Source: Methylocystis sp. KS32
GTDB lineage: Bacteria > Pseudomonadota > Alphaproteobacteria > Rhizobiales > Beijerinckiaceae
Assembly: GCA_002862095.1 (NCBI GenBank)
Contig: PHSQ01000002.1
Coordinates: 434,001-498,000, forward strand
Direction of reading: 5' to 3'
DNA length: 64,000 nt
Positions 13,752 to 23,281 of this stretch are shown piece by piece. The translations under genes and the position numbers were made by a program. The stretch's first letter is position 1. Each line of letters opens with the position of its first letter. The notes under the pieces were generated by a model. The model made no database searches. It was not told the DNA's origin and was given only the letters and a program-made list of their open reading frames with translations.

Positions 13752-16739
13752 ATGACGCACAAGAAAAAATCCCTTGGCCCCGGCAGCCACGTCTTTCTCG
13801 TCGATGGCTCCTCTTTCGTGTTTCGCGCCTATTTTCAGTCCATCCGCCAGGATGCGAAATATAATTACCGTTCCGACCGGCTGCCGACGGGGGCCGTGCG
13901 GCTGTTCTGCACGAAACTCCTGCAATTCGTGCGAGACGGCGCCGCGGGCGTGAAGCCCACTCACCTCGCGATCGTTTTCGACAAATCGGAGAAATCGTTC
14001 CGCAAGGAAATCTACCCCGAATACAAAGCGCACAGACCGGACCCGCCGGAAGACCTCGTGCCGCAGTTTCCGCTGATGCGCGCCGCCGTGCGCGCCTTTG
14101 GCCTCACGCCCATCGAACAGGACCGCTACGAAGCCGACGATCTCATCGCCACCTATGCACGGCAAGCGCGCGAAAAAGGCGCCGAGGTTCTCATCATCTC
14201 CGCGGACAAGGATCTGATGCAACTCATCGGCGAAGGCGTGTCCATGTACGACCCGGCCTCCGGCGAGCAAGGCAAATTCGGCGCGCGAGCGGAACGCTTC
14301 ATCGACGAGAAAGAGGTCATCGATTATTTCGGCGTGCCCCCGTCGAAAGTGGTGGACGTGCAGGCGCTCGCCGGCGACAGCACGGATAATGTTCCCGGCG
14401 CCAAGGGCATTGGCGTCAAGACCGCCGCCCAACTCATCAACGAATACGGCGACCTAGAAACGCTCCTCTCTCGCGCGAAAGACATCAAGCAGCCCAAGCG
14501 CCGCGAAGCGCTCACCGATCCGGAAAGCGTCAAGCTCATCAAAACCTCGAAGAAACTGGTGGAGCTGGTGCGCGACGTCGACGTCGAGACGCCGCTCGAG
14601 GATCTCGCGCTCCACGAGCCCGACGGAAAGAAGCTCGTCGCCTTTTTGCAGGCGATGGAGTTCTCCACGATAACGCGGCGCGTAGCGGAAGCCTATGGCG
14701 TGGATGCTTCCGAAATCGAGCCCGATCCCGAATATGCCGGCCCGGCGGGCTGGCGCGGGCGTAATGGCGAGATAGCCGAACTCGCCGAGCCGCCACCCAC
14801 CGAAGCGGCGTCGGCGAAACGGCATACCGCCCACACGCCCGCCGCCCTCGCCGAAGCGAGGGCCAAGGAAGCGCTAACCTCGCCTATCGACCGGGATAGA
14901 TACGAAGCCGTCCAGACATTGGAGCGGCTCGACCAGTGGATCGCCGAGGCTTTCGACAGAGGCCTCGTGGCGCTGGACACGGAGACGACCTCGCTCGACG
15001 CCATGAGCTGCGAACTCGTGGGCGTGTCACTGGCGCTGGAGCGCGATCGCGCCTGCTACATTCCGCTCGGCCATCGCTCTCCCGGCGCCGAGGATTTGTT
15101 CGGCGGAAGCGACCTCGCGCCCGGACAAATCCCCCTGCGCGACGCGATCGCGCGACTGAAGCCGCTGTTCGAGGCCGCTTCGGTTCTCAAGGTCGCCCAC
15201 AACATGAAATACGATCTTCAGGTGTTGGCGCGCCATGGCGTCTCGGTCGCGCCGATCGACGACACCATGCTGATTTCCTATGCGCTCGACACCGGCCGCA
15301 ACAACCACGGGCTGGACGAACTGGCGCAAAAACATCTCGGCCACAAGAACATCGCCTTCGGTGAAGTCGCTGGCGTGGGCAAAAATTTCATCGGCTTCGC
15401 CCGCGTCTCGCTGGACAAGGCGACGGAATACGCCGCGGAGGACGCCGACGTCTGCCTGCGCCTCTGGCGCGCGCTGAAACCGCGCCTGCCCGCCGAAGGC
15501 ATGACAACCGTCTACGAAACGCTGGAGCGGCCCATGGTGGCGACGCTGGCGGCGATGGAGCGGCGCGGCGTCGCGATTGATCGGACGATTCTCGCGCGAC
15601 TTTCGGGCGAGTTCGCACAAGCGATGACGCGGCTGGAGAGTGAAATCCACGAGGCCGCCGGCGAGAAATTCAATCTCGGTTCGCCAAAGCAGCTCGGCGA
15701 TATTTTGTTCGGCAAGATGGGGCTTCCCGGCGCGAAGAAAACCGCGACCGGCGCGTGGTCGACCTCGGCCAGCGTGCTCGACGAACTCGCGGAGAATGGA
15801 AACGGCTTCGCGGCGCTGATTCTGGAGTGGCGCCAGCTTTCCAAGCTCAAATCGACCTATACCGACGCCCTGCCCGGCTTCGTCAATCCTCGGACGCACC
15901 GCGTGCATACATCCTACGCCCTCGCCGCGACCACGACGGGCCGTCTCTCCTCCTCCGAGCCCAATTTACAAAACATCCCCGTGCGCAACGAGATGGGACG
16001 CAAGATCAGAACGGCTTTCGTCGCGGAGCCGAGCCGCGTGCTGATTTCGGCGGATTATTCGCAGATCGAATTGCGGCTGCTGGCCCATGTCGCCGATATT
16101 CCCCAGCTCAGAAAGGCTTTCGACGACGGAATCGACATCCACGCCATGACCGCGAGCGAAATGTTCGGCGTGCCGGTGAAGGACATGCCCTCCGAAGTGC
16201 GTCGCAGGGCCAAGGCGATCAATTTCGGCATCATCTACGGCATATCTGCTTTCGGCCTCGCCAATCAGCTCGGCATTCCGCGCGAGGAAGCCGGCGCCTA
16301 TATCAAAAAATATTTCGAGCGTTTTCCCGGCATTCGCGACTACATGGACGCGACCCGAAAAGCCGTGCGCGAAAATGGCGTGGTGACGACCATCTTCGGG
16401 CGCAAGTGCCATTTCCCCAAAATTGCGTCGTCCAACGCCTCCGAGCGCGCCTTTTTCGAACGGGCGGCGATCAATGCGCCGATCCAAGGCGCCGCCGCCG
16501 ACATTATCCGCCGGGCCATGGTCCGCATGGACGCGGCGCTGACCGAAGCGGGGCTCGCGGCGCAAATGCTGTTGCAGGTGCATGACGAATTGGTGTTCGA
16601 GGCGCCGGCCGATCAGGCCGATGCGACGATCGAAGTGGTCAGGCGCGTGATGGTCGACGCCCCGCACCCCGCCGTGCAGCTCTCCGTGCCCTTGCAGGTG
16701 GACGCGCGGGCGGCGCGCAATTGGGACGAGGCGCATTGA
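13752..16739 (+). CDS. polA: DNA polymerase I
   Basis: A 995-residue three-domain polymerase. Residues ~12-310 are the 5'-3' nuclease (VDGSSFVFRAYF, YEADDLIATYAR, LAGDSTDNVPGAKGIG). Residues ~395-600 form the 3'-5' exonuclease with intact DTET, HNMKYD and YAAEDAD motifs, so proofreading should be active. The polymerase domain has motif A ISADYSQIELRLLAH, motif B RRRAKAINFGIIYG and motif C LLQVHDELVFEAP. The length is slightly above the E. coli enzyme because of a linker near residues 320-375. Confidence 0.97.
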   Translation: MTHKKKSLGPGSHVFLVDGSSFVFRAYFQSIRQDAKYNYRSDRLPTGAVRLFCTKLLQFVRDGAAGVKPTHLAIVFDKSEKSFRKEIYPEYKAHRPDPPEDLVPQFPLMRAAVRAFGLTPIEQDRYEADDLIATYARQAREKGAEVLIISADKDLMQLIGEGVSMYDPASGEQGKFGARAERFIDEKEVIDYFGVPPSKVVDVQALAGDSTDNVPGAKGIGVKTAAQLINEYGDLETLLSRAKDIKQPKRREALTDPESVKLIKTSKKLVELVRDVDVETPLEDLALHEPDGKKLVAFLQAMEFSTITRRVAEAYGVDASEIEPDPEYAGPAGWRGRNGEIAELAEPPPTEAASAKRHTAHTPAALAEARAKEALTSPIDRDRYEAVQTLERLDQWIAEAFDRGLVALDTETTSLDAMSCELVGVSLALERDRACYIPLGHRSPGAEDLFGGSDLAPGQIPLRDAIARLKPLFEAASVLKVAHNMKYDLQVLARHGVSVAPIDDTMLISYALDTGRNNHGLDELAQKHLGHKNIAFGEVAGVGKNFIGFARVSLDKATEYAAEDADVCLRLWRALKPRLPAEGMTTVYETLERPMVATLAAMERRGVAIDRTILARLSGEFAQAMTRLESEIHEAAGEKFNLGSPKQLGDILFGKMGLPGAKKTATGAWSTSASVLDELAENGNGFAALILEWRQLSKLKSTYTDALPGFVNPRTHRVHTSYALAATTTGRLSSSEPNLQNIPVRNEMGRKIRTAFVAEPSRVLISADYSQIELRLLAHVADIPQLRKAFDDGIDIHAMTASEMFGVPVKDMPSEVRRRAKAINFGIIYGISAFGLANQLGIPREEAGAYIKKYFERFPGIRDYMDATRKAVRENGVVTTIFGRKCHFPKIASSNASERAFFERAAINAPIQGAAADIIRRAMVRMDAALTEAGLAAQMLLQVHDELVFEAPADQADATIEVVRRVMVDAPHPAVQLSVPLQVDARAARNWDEAH

Positions 16740-16786
16740 GGGAGCGTGAGGCGCGGGCGCGCTTGCGTCAAAAAGCCGGCGTCATT

Positions 16787-16837
16787 GCGAGCGAAGCGAA
16801 GCAATGATGCGGGGTTGAGACTACAACCCCGCATCAT
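16787..16837. terminator. Hairpin between convergent polA and cysN, with a dispersed CATTGCGAGCGAAGCGAAGC repeat
   Basis: ATGATGCGGGGTTG (16804-16817) pairs perfectly with CAACCCCGCATCAT (16824-16837) across a six-base loop. It sits between convergent genes, and its right arm encodes the last residues of CysN. The preceding CATTGCGAGCGAAGCGAAGC is a repeat type widespread in proteobacterial intergenic DNA. The T tract is poor, so this may act as a transcript-end hairpin rather than a classical terminator. Confidence 0.5.
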
Positions 16838-18449
16838 GCAGGGAAGGCGTGTTTTCCCCGTCACTCGCGCCCTGCTCGGAGCGCGCCCAAATCCGCTCAT
16901 GCGCGAAATAAGCGCCGAGTTTCACCACCGCCTCGACGGCCGCAATCGACAAGGACAGGCCCGCGTCCCTCGTGAAGCCATAAACGATGAGGAAGGTCAG
17001 CGCGCTGCCGACGACGCGCCATGACGCCGCCTTGGCGAGCGCGCGCCGCCGCGACAGCATGGAGGGCGGCAGCGTTGGCAACCCTTCCATCGAGGAGTAG
17101 CTCGCCTCCAGCAGCGCCGTCGCGCCGCGTTCCGGCGACTGCGCGCTTTCCACCATGCCGACCGCGACCGTCTCATTGGTGATGCGGTCGATCAGGATGA
17201 AGCCGCCGGTTTCGCGATTTTCGACGTAAGGATCGCAGACGACGACGGAATCAAGCGCAAGGTCGGCTTCGCCAATGGCGTTGAAGGCCAGCGTTTCGCC
17301 TTCTTCCCGCAGCGGCGCGGCGAGTCCGGTTTCGATTTCTATCCGCGCCGTGACCGCCTTGACGATGGCCGGCGTCGTTTTGGTCCCAATCTTGAGCAGA
17401 TAGCTCTTTTCGAGCGCGAGAGGCTCGCGCACCAGCCAAAGCAGCTTCGCCTTGAGCCGGTCGCCAACCTTGGCGGGCGAAACCGGCGAGCACAGAAGAT
17501 CGCCGCGCGAAATGTCGATTTCCTCGGTCAGGGTCAGAGTGACCGACTGGCCGGAAACCGCGCTGTCGAGATCGCCGTCATAAGTGACGACGCGCGCCAC
17601 CTGGGTGTCGCGGCCGAGCGGCAGGATGCGCACAACGTCGCCGGGCCGCACGTTGCCGCCGCAAACGAAGCCGGAAAAACCGCGAAAATCGTGGCTCGGG
17701 CGATTGACCCACTGCACCGGATAGCGGAACGGCGCGACGATGGAGGCGTCCTCCACCGCGACGTTTTCAAGATAGGCCAAGAGCGGCGGCCCCTTGTGCC
17801 ATTCCATTTTCGCGCCGGACTTGACGAGATTGTCGCCGTCCTTCGCCACCAGCGGCACGACATAGGTCGAAAGAAAGCGCAGATGCTTGGCGAATTCCGC
17901 AAAGTCCTTTTCGATCTTGCGGAACACGTCCTCGCTATAGTCGACGAGGTCCATCTTGTTGACCGCGACGACCACATGGCGAACGCCAAGCATCGACACG
18001 ATGACGCTGTGACGTTGCGTCTGGGGCAAAATGCCTTTGCGCGCATCCACCAGCAAAACCGCGAGTTCGGCGGTCGAGGCCCCGGTGGCCATGTTGCGGG
18101 TGTATTGCTCGTGGCCCGGCGTATCGGCGACGATGAATTTTCGCTTTTCGGTGGCGAAATAGCGATAGGCGACGTCGATGGTGATGCCCTGCTCGCGCTC
18201 GGCGGCGAGACCATCGACGAGAAGCGCGAAATCGAGATCGTCGCCCTGGGTGCCGTGCTTTTTTGAATCCCTTTCCAGCGCTTCCAGCAGATCGTCCTGG
18301 GCAAGACCGGCGTCGTAGAGCATCCGACCGATAAGCGTGGATTTGCCGTCGTCCACCGAACCGCAGGTGATGAAACGCAACAGTGGCTTATCGGCGACGG
18401 GGCGGTGGGGCGGCGCCTCGCGCGGCGTATTTGCGGATGCGCCGTGCAT
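16821..18449 (-). CDS. cysN: Sulfate adenylyltransferase GTPase subunit fused to a DUF2061 membrane domain
   Basis: A 542-residue protein. Residues 1-~455 are the EF-Tu-like GTPase CysN: P-loop GSVDDGKSTLIGR, switch region DTPGHEQYTRN, and NKMDLVDY. With CysD it makes APS from ATP and sulfate, driven by GTP hydrolysis. In many bacteria the C-terminus carries an APS kinase (CysC); here it instead ends with KAASWRVVGSALTFLIVYGF and KLGAYFAHERIW, a two-helix DUF2061 domain. That predicts membrane tethering. The absence of CysC agrees with an APS-reductase-type CysH in the operon. The start overlaps the cysD stop (TGATG). Confidence 0.93.
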   Translation of the reverse strand: MHGASANTPREAPPHRPVADKPLLRFITCGSVDDGKSTLIGRMLYDAGLAQDDLLEALERDSKKHGTQGDDLDFALLVDGLAAEREQGITIDVAYRYFATEKRKFIVADTPGHEQYTRNMATGASTAELAVLLVDARKGILPQTQRHSVIVSMLGVRHVVVAVNKMDLVDYSEDVFRKIEKDFAEFAKHLRFLSTYVVPLVAKDGDNLVKSGAKMEWHKGPPLLAYLENVAVEDASIVAPFRYPVQWVNRPSHDFRGFSGFVCGGNVRPGDVVRILPLGRDTQVARVVTYDGDLDSAVSGQSVTLTLTEEIDISRGDLLCSPVSPAKVGDRLKAKLLWLVREPLALEKSYLLKIGTKTTPAIVKAVTARIEIETGLAAPLREEGETLAFNAIGEADLALDSVVVCDPYVENRETGGFILIDRITNETVAVGMVESAQSPERGATALLEASYSSMEGLPTLPPSMLSRRRALAKAASWRVVGSALTFLIVYGFTRDAGLSLSIAAVEAVVKLGAYFAHERIWARSEQGASDGENTPSLHDAGL

Positions 18450-19366
18450 CAAAAATATCCCTCTTGCTTCTTCTGTTCCATCGAGGTGGAGCCGTCGTGG
18501 TCGATCAGGCGGCCTTGCCGCTCCGACGAGCGGCTGTGGCGCATTTCGTCGATGATCGCGTCGAGACTCGCGGCCTCGCTTTCGATCGCGCCGGTGAGCG
18601 GATAGCAGCCGAGGGTGCGAAAGCGCACCATTTTTTGTTCGATCGCTTCGCCCGGCAAGAGCTTCATGCGCTCGTCGTCGACCATGATCAGCGTTCCCTC
18701 GCGCCGCACGACAGGACGCTCCTTCGCGAAGTAAAGCGGCACGACGGGGATGTTTTCCCGCGCGATATAGTCCCACACGTCCGCCTCAGTCCAATTGGAG
18801 AGCGGAAACACGCGCAAGCTCTCGCCCGGCCCTTTACGGGCGTTGTAGAGGCGCCAGAATTCGGGCCGCTGGTTTTTCGGGTCCCAACGGTGCTGCGCGG
18901 TGCGGAAAGACAGAACGCGCTCCTTGGCGCGGGATTTCTCCTCGTCGCGCCGCGCGCCGCCGAAAGCGGCGTCGAACCGCCATTTGTCGAGCGCCTGCTT
19001 CAAGGCCTCGGTCTTCATGATCTCCGTATGCAGCTTCGACCCATGCACGAACGGACTGATGCCCATCTCGATCCCATGAGGATTGGAATAGACCAGCAAG
19101 TCGACGCCCAGCTCTTTTGCGCGACGGTCGCGGAACTCGATCATTTCCCGGAATTTCCACGTCGTGTCGACATGGAGCAACGGAAACGGCGGCTTCGACG
19201 GATAAAAGGCCTTCATGGCCAGGTGCAGCATTACCGCCGAGTCCTTGCCGATCGAATAGAGCATCACCGGCCGTTCGCACTCGGCGACGACCTCGCGCAT
19301 GATGTGGATGCTCTCGGCCTCCAGTCGGTCGAGATGGCCCAATTTCCGGATCGCCAGAGCATTCAT
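18449..19366 (-). CDS. cysD: Sulfate adenylyltransferase subunit 2
   Basis: A 305-residue PP-loop ATP pyrophosphatase: [19 protein letters not shown] (residues ~33-51), [31 protein letters not shown] and the closing [12 protein letters not shown] motif. It forms the catalytic half of ATP sulfurylase with CysN. Its ATG overlaps the cysH stop by four bases and its stop overlaps the cysN start, so translation is coupled through the operon. Confidence 0.96.
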   Translation of the reverse strand: MNALAIRKLGHLDRLEAESIHIMREVVAECERPVMLYSIGKDSAVMLHLAMKAFYPSKPPFPLLHVDTTWKFREMIEFRDRRAKELGVDLLVYSNPHGIEMGISPFVHGSKLHTEIMKTEALKQALDKWRFDAAFGGARRDEEKSRAKERVLSFRTAQHRWDPKNQRPEFWRLYNARKGPGESLRVFPLSNWTEADVWDYIARENIPVVPLYFAKERPVVRREGTLIMVDDERMKLLPGEAIEQKMVRFRTLGCYPLTGAIESEAASLDAIIDEMRHSRSSERQGRLIDHDGSTSMEQKKQEGYF

Positions 19367-20118
19367 TGCGCCGCCTCGCTTCTCGTTGCAGGGCCACGAC
19401 GCAGAATGCCGCTCTCGTCGACGTGAAGGCCACATTCCTTCTTTGCGTCTTCTTCCCACCACCAGCGCCCGGCGCGCTCGCTCTCGCCGGGTGCCGCCGC
19501 GCGCGTACAAGGCGCGCAGCCAATCGAAAGAAAGCCCTGAGCGTGCAACTCGTTCACTGGCACGCTGAATCTTTCGGTTTCAGCGACGATCGTCTCACGG
19601 CTGTAATCGAGCAGCGGATTCACTTTCAGGAGCTTATGCGCCGCGTCGAATTCCACATAGGAAATATCCGCCCGAGCCGCCGATTGATCGGCCCGCAATC
19701 CCGTCACCCATGCGGAAGCGCCCGCCAGCAGCCGCCCCAAGGGCTCGACCTTGCGCAAATGACAGCAAGCCTTGCGGTTTTCGATCGATTTATAGAAGCC
19801 GTTGACGCCGTTCTCGGCCACCCATTGCTGCAGCGGGCCGGCCTGCGGATAAACGGCGGCGATGCGGCGGGCGTAACGCGCTTCGGTGCGCTCCCAAAGA
19901 TCATAAGTTTGCGGAAACAATCGGCCCGTGTCGAGCGTCGCCACCTCGATATCGAGCCCCTGCGTGAAAATCGAATGGGTGATCCATTGATCCTCCATGC
20001 CGAAACTCGTCGTGAACACGATGCGGCCCGGCACGAACTCCCGCAGCAGTTGCAGGCGATGATCCAGATCGAGCGGCGCCAGGCGCGGCTCCAAAACTTC
20101 CGCCAAAGTCGGCTTCAT
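19363..20118 (-). CDS. cysH: Adenylyl-sulfate reductase, assimilatory (CysH type)
   Basis: A 251-residue reductase with the P-loop-like TTSFGMEDQ, the double cysteine of [15 protein letters not shown] near residue 121, and GCAPCTR near 208. The CC plus CxxC pattern ligates a 4Fe-4S cluster and marks the APS-reducing class rather than the PAPS-only class. It reduces APS to sulfite for CysI, which fits the lack of an APS kinase in the operon. It overlaps the DUF934 gene by four bases. Confidence 0.93.
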   Translation of the reverse strand: MKPTLAEVLEPRLAPLDLDHRLQLLREFVPGRIVFTTSFGMEDQWITHSIFTQGLDIEVATLDTGRLFPQTYDLWERTEARYARRIAAVYPQAGPLQQWVAENGVNGFYKSIENRKACCHLRKVEPLGRLLAGASAWVTGLRADQSAARADISYVEFDAAHKLLKVNPLLDYSRETIVAETERFSVPVNELHAQGFLSIGCAPCTRAAAPGESERAGRWWWEEDAKKECGLHVDESGILRRGPATRSEAAQ

Positions 20119-20618
20119 GACCCAGCCTTTCGACGCCGCTCCAGAATCGAGCCGCGCGTTCCATAGCCTTCTTGATAGGTTCCGCTGTAGGCGGCGAGCG
20201 CCTTGGCCCACTGCGCTTCGTTCTGACGCATGGCGAGATCGTGCGGAATCTCGATCGTGTCGAAGCCGCATTGACGCGCGTGGATGGCTTGATCGGCGAC
20301 GATTCGCCCGCTCGCACGAAGTTCCCCGCCGAATCCGGCTCTACGCAGGAGGCGCGCAAGCGAGAAGCCGCGCCCGTCCGCGAACGCGGGGAAAGCGACG
20401 GCGATGAGCGACAGCCGCGCGAAATAGGGTGCGAGTTCAGCCGGATTGGCGGTGTTGGCGACGATGACGCCGAGCGCCCGATCCAGCGGCCGGGACGCGA
20501 CGGCCTCGCCCAGTCTCTTCTGCGAGACGATGAGCTTGCCCGACTTCGGCAGGTCCTCCTCTTCGGCGAGATGACGCCACTCGTCCTCGATAAATCGGCC
20601 TTCAGATATCAGCGCCAT
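20115..20618 (-). CDS. DUF934 protein of sulfite-reduction operons
   Basis: A 167-residue protein with VSQKRLGEAVASRPLDRALG (residues ~27-46), a central RLSLIAVAFPAFADGRGFSL block and SGRIVADQAIHARQCGFDT. These are hallmark segments of DUF934, a family found almost only next to cysI/cysH. Its biochemical role is not established; an assembly or accessory role for the siroheme reductase has been suggested by context. It overlaps cysI by 17 bases upstream and cysH by 4 downstream. Confidence 0.85.
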   Translation of the reverse strand: MALISEGRFIEDEWRHLAEEEDLPKSGKLIVSQKRLGEAVASRPLDRALGVIVANTANPAELAPYFARLSLIAVAFPAFADGRGFSLARLLRRAGFGGELRASGRIVADQAIHARQCGFDTIEIPHDLAMRQNEAQWAKALAAYSGTYQEGYGTRGSILERRRKAGS

Positions 20619-22326
20619 ACTCGCCCTCCCGTCGCACCGCGTCCTTGAACCGGGCGTGCCCGAGACGCCGCCAGGTGTCGATGAACCGCTCATCGCCCCG
20701 ACGTTCGGAAAGATAGAAATCGACGATGTGTTCGATCACATCCGCCACTTGATCGGCGGAGACGCCGGGTCCGAGCAGTTCGCCAATCGACGCAGACAGC
20801 GAGGGATCGCCGCCGAGGGTGATCTGATAGGATTCGCGACCCTTCTTTTCGAGGCCCAGAATACCGATCGCGCCGACGTGGTGGTGGCCGCAGGCGTTGA
20901 TGCAGCCCGAGATTTTTATCCCGAGCTTGCCAATCAGGCGCTGACGCTCGGGGTCCTGGAAACGACGCGAGATCGCCTGCGCGATCGGGATCGAACGGGC
21001 GGTCGCAAGCGAACAATAATCGAGACCGGGGCACGAGATGATGTCGGTCAACAATCCGGCGTTGGCCGTCGCGAGACCCGCCGGCTCGAGCATCTTCCAT
21101 AGCGCGTGGAGGTCGTCTTTCTTCACGTGCGGCAGGATGATGTTCTGCTCGTGACTGACGCGCAATTCGCCGAAGCCGAATTTCTCGCTGGCTTCGGCCA
21201 GCGCGCGCATTTGCGCCGAGGTGGCGTCGCCCGGAATGCCGCCGATAGGCTTTAGGGAAACGGTGACGATGGCGTAGCCGTCGACCTTGTGTGGAGATAT
21301 ATTGACCTCCGCGAAAGCGGCGAAGGCTCGATTTTCCTTCTTCGCGGCTTCGAGCGTCGCCGAATGAGCCGGAAGAGTTTCATAAGGCGGCGGCGCGAAA
21401 TAACTGGCGATTCGCGCGAATTCCTCGGCGTCGTGAGCGAATGGAGAACGATCCATCGCCGCGAATTCGCTCTCTATCTCGGCCTTGATCTGGTCGAGCC
21501 CGGTTTCGTGCACCAGTATCTTGATGCGGGCTTTGTATTTGTTGTCGCGGCGGCCAAAGCGGTTATAGACACGCAAAATCGCTTCGAGATAAGCGAGAAG
21601 ATCCTCTCGCGGCAAAAACTCCCGCACTAGCTTTCCGACGAATGGCGAGCGCCCCAGCCCGCCGCCGGCGACGACCTGATAACCGGGTTCGCTGTCTGGA
21701 CCCCGCACGATACGCAGACCGATGTCATGCACTTTGATCGCCGCGCGATCCTCGTCGGCGCCGCTCACCGCGATTTTGAACTTGCGTGGCAGGAAGCTGA
21801 ATTCGGGATGCAGGCTAGACCATTGCCGCAGAAACTCGGCGGTGGGGCGTGGGTCTTCATGCTCGTCGGCGGCGACTCCCGCGAAGTGATCGGCGGTGAC
21901 GTTGCGGATGCAATTGCCGGAAGTCTGAATGGCGTGCATCTCGACATCGGCCAACGCCTCCAGAATATCCGGCACATCGGCGAGCTTGGGCCAGTTGAAC
22001 TGGAGGTTTTGACGCGTCGTGAAATGGCCGTAGCCCTTGTCCCATTTGTCGGCGATCTCGGCCAGCCGGCGCATTTGACGCGCCGTCAACACGCCATAGG
22101 GAATGGCGACGCGCAGCATATAAGCGTGCAACTGCAGGTAAAGCCCGTTCATCAAACGGAAGGGACGGAACTCGTCCTCCGTCGTGGCGCCCGCGAGACG
22201 CCGGCGCACCTGCTCGCGAAATTCAGAGACGCGCTCGCGCACGAAAGCGGCGTCGTAATTGTCATAAAGATAAGTCGTCGTCGGCGAATTGGGCCGCCTC
22301 GCCTGATTGGGATCATGCGCGGTCAT
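20602..22326 (-). CDS. cysI: Sulfite/nitrite reductase haemoprotein (siroheme, 4Fe-4S)
   Basis: A 574-residue siroheme reductase. The cluster and siroheme cysteines are in CPGLDYCSLA (near residue 434) and SGCINACGHHHVGAIG (near 475). N-terminal blocks GYGHFTTRQNLQFNW and TSGNCIRNVTADHFAG match the ferredoxin-type nitrite/sulfite reductase repeat. It reduces sulfite to sulfide with six electrons, and the ferredoxin gene two positions upstream is the probable donor. The neighbourhood argues for sulfite rather than nitrite. Confidence 0.93.
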   Translation of the reverse strand: MTAHDPNQARRPNSPTTTYLYDNYDAAFVRERVSEFREQVRRRLAGATTEDEFRPFRLMNGLYLQLHAYMLRVAIPYGVLTARQMRRLAEIADKWDKGYGHFTTRQNLQFNWPKLADVPDILEALADVEMHAIQTSGNCIRNVTADHFAGVAADEHEDPRPTAEFLRQWSSLHPEFSFLPRKFKIAVSGADEDRAAIKVHDIGLRIVRGPDSEPGYQVVAGGGLGRSPFVGKLVREFLPREDLLAYLEAILRVYNRFGRRDNKYKARIKILVHETGLDQIKAEIESEFAAMDRSPFAHDAEEFARIASYFAPPPYETLPAHSATLEAAKKENRAFAAFAEVNISPHKVDGYAIVTVSLKPIGGIPGDATSAQMRALAEASEKFGFGELRVSHEQNIILPHVKKDDLHALWKMLEPAGLATANAGLLTDIISCPGLDYCSLATARSIPIAQAISRRFQDPERQRLIGKLGIKISGCINACGHHHVGAIGILGLEKKGRESYQITLGGDPSLSASIGELLGPGVSADQVADVIEHIVDFYLSERRGDERFIDTWRRLGHARFKDAVRREGEYGADI

Positions 22327-22652
22327 TTGACGTCTCCCGATTGGCCGAGCCAGGCCTGCTTGCCGAGATCCGGTCGCACGCTGGGTCCCCTGATCCGCAT
22401 TTTCTCGCGATAATGAAGTGGAACGGGGCTCCCGTCGGGGCCTATCTCGACCTCCGTCAGATAAACATCGACTACGCGATTAGCGGCGACGTCGCTTTTG
22501 CCGCGGGCTTCGAGCGCCGCCGCCTCGACGTCGTCGTGAGCCACCGTCGCCGCTAGGCAATCAGGAGTCCAGCCCTCTGGACCCAGAAAGAGCGCTTCAC
22601 CCAGACGAAGATCGCTTGCGACCAGGATTTTCGGGTTCTTGAGGAGCGCCAT
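22323..22652 (-). CDS. DUF2849 protein
   Basis: A 109-residue protein of the DUF2849 family: DLRLGEALFLGPEGWT near the start and VVDVYLTEVEIGPDGSPVPL later. It is typically encoded immediately before cysI in alphaproteobacteria. Its function is unknown. Its start overlaps the ferredoxin stop and its end overlaps cysI by four bases, so it belongs to the sulfate-reduction operon. Confidence 0.82.
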   Translation of the reverse strand: MALLKNPKILVASDLRLGEALFLGPEGWTPDCLAATVAHDDVEAAALEARGKSDVAANRVVDVYLTEVEIGPDGSPVPLHYREKMRIRGPSVRPDLGKQAWLGQSGDVK

Positions 22653-22999
22653 CAGACCCCCTTGGCTATCGTCAACCGCAGCCCGTCGTATTCGTCGGAC
22701 CAGATGATTTGGCATGAGAGTCGGGAGTTCTCGAACACGAGCGGAAGCTCGTCGAGTTTTTCGAGTTCGTCCTCCCTGGGGGCTGGAATCTTGCCGACCC
22801 ATTCGGAGTCGATGAGGACGTGGCATTCCGCGCAAGCGAGCGCCCCGCCACAGGTGTTTTCCATACCGAGGCCGTAATCGCGAAGGATTTCCATCAGCCG
22901 CCACCCTTCGACCGGTTCGACTTCATGCACGACGCCGATCCGGTCTTCGACACGGACTTTAGTCGCCGGCTTTTCCAGGCTTGCTTCCGCGCTACGCAT
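22652..22999 (-). CDS. 2Fe-2S ferredoxin (adrenodoxin type)
   Basis: A 115-residue ferredoxin. The cluster cysteines lie in NTCGGALACAECHVL (C-x5-C-x2-C, residues ~49-60) and in LSCQII near residue 95, with the DELEKLDELP segment typical of adrenodoxin-like proteins between. As first gene of the sulfite reductase operon it is the likely electron donor to CysI. The start at 22999 is chosen because G-rich sequence precedes it; the frame is open further upstream but that part is AT-rich promoter-like DNA. Confidence 0.85.
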   Translation of the reverse strand: MRSAEASLEKPATKVRVEDRIGVVHEVEPVEGWRLMEILRDYGLGMENTCGGALACAECHVLIDSEWVGKIPAPREDELEKLDELPLVFENSRLSCQIIWSDEYDGLRLTIAKGV

Positions 23000-23138
23000 A
23001 CGCGCCCCCCACGACCTGAAAAGGTCGATACGTCTCTCCCGGCCGCAATACGAAATCAGCCGCCTTTCCGACCAACCCCGCCTGCATTGCCTCTGGTTAC
23101 ATACCCGCCGGCTAGGGAATGTCAATTCACTTAAACGA

Positions 23139-23162
23139 ACGTATATTAATTTTAATATACGT
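23139..23162. promoter_or_regulatory. Perfect palindrome in the sulfur-operon promoter region
   Basis: ACGTATATTAA and TTAATATACGT form an 11-bp perfect inverted repeat separated by TT, in an AT-rich stretch 140 bp before the ferredoxin start and 120 bp before the divergent ParA-like gene. A second perfect palindrome, TGCTTGCAAGCA, lies at 23181-23192. The size and symmetry suit a dimeric repressor. A sulfur or cysteine regulator is the obvious candidate given the operon, but no regulator gene is in the window. Confidence 0.5.
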
Positions 23163-23281
23163 AAATAATTTGTAATATGTTGCTTGCAAGCATAGCTTCC
23201 TGCTTTCACCAGCTTTCTTAATTTTTCGGCAAACACAAACATTGGTGCGCGCGCCGCCGCCGGATGCTATATGGACACGCC

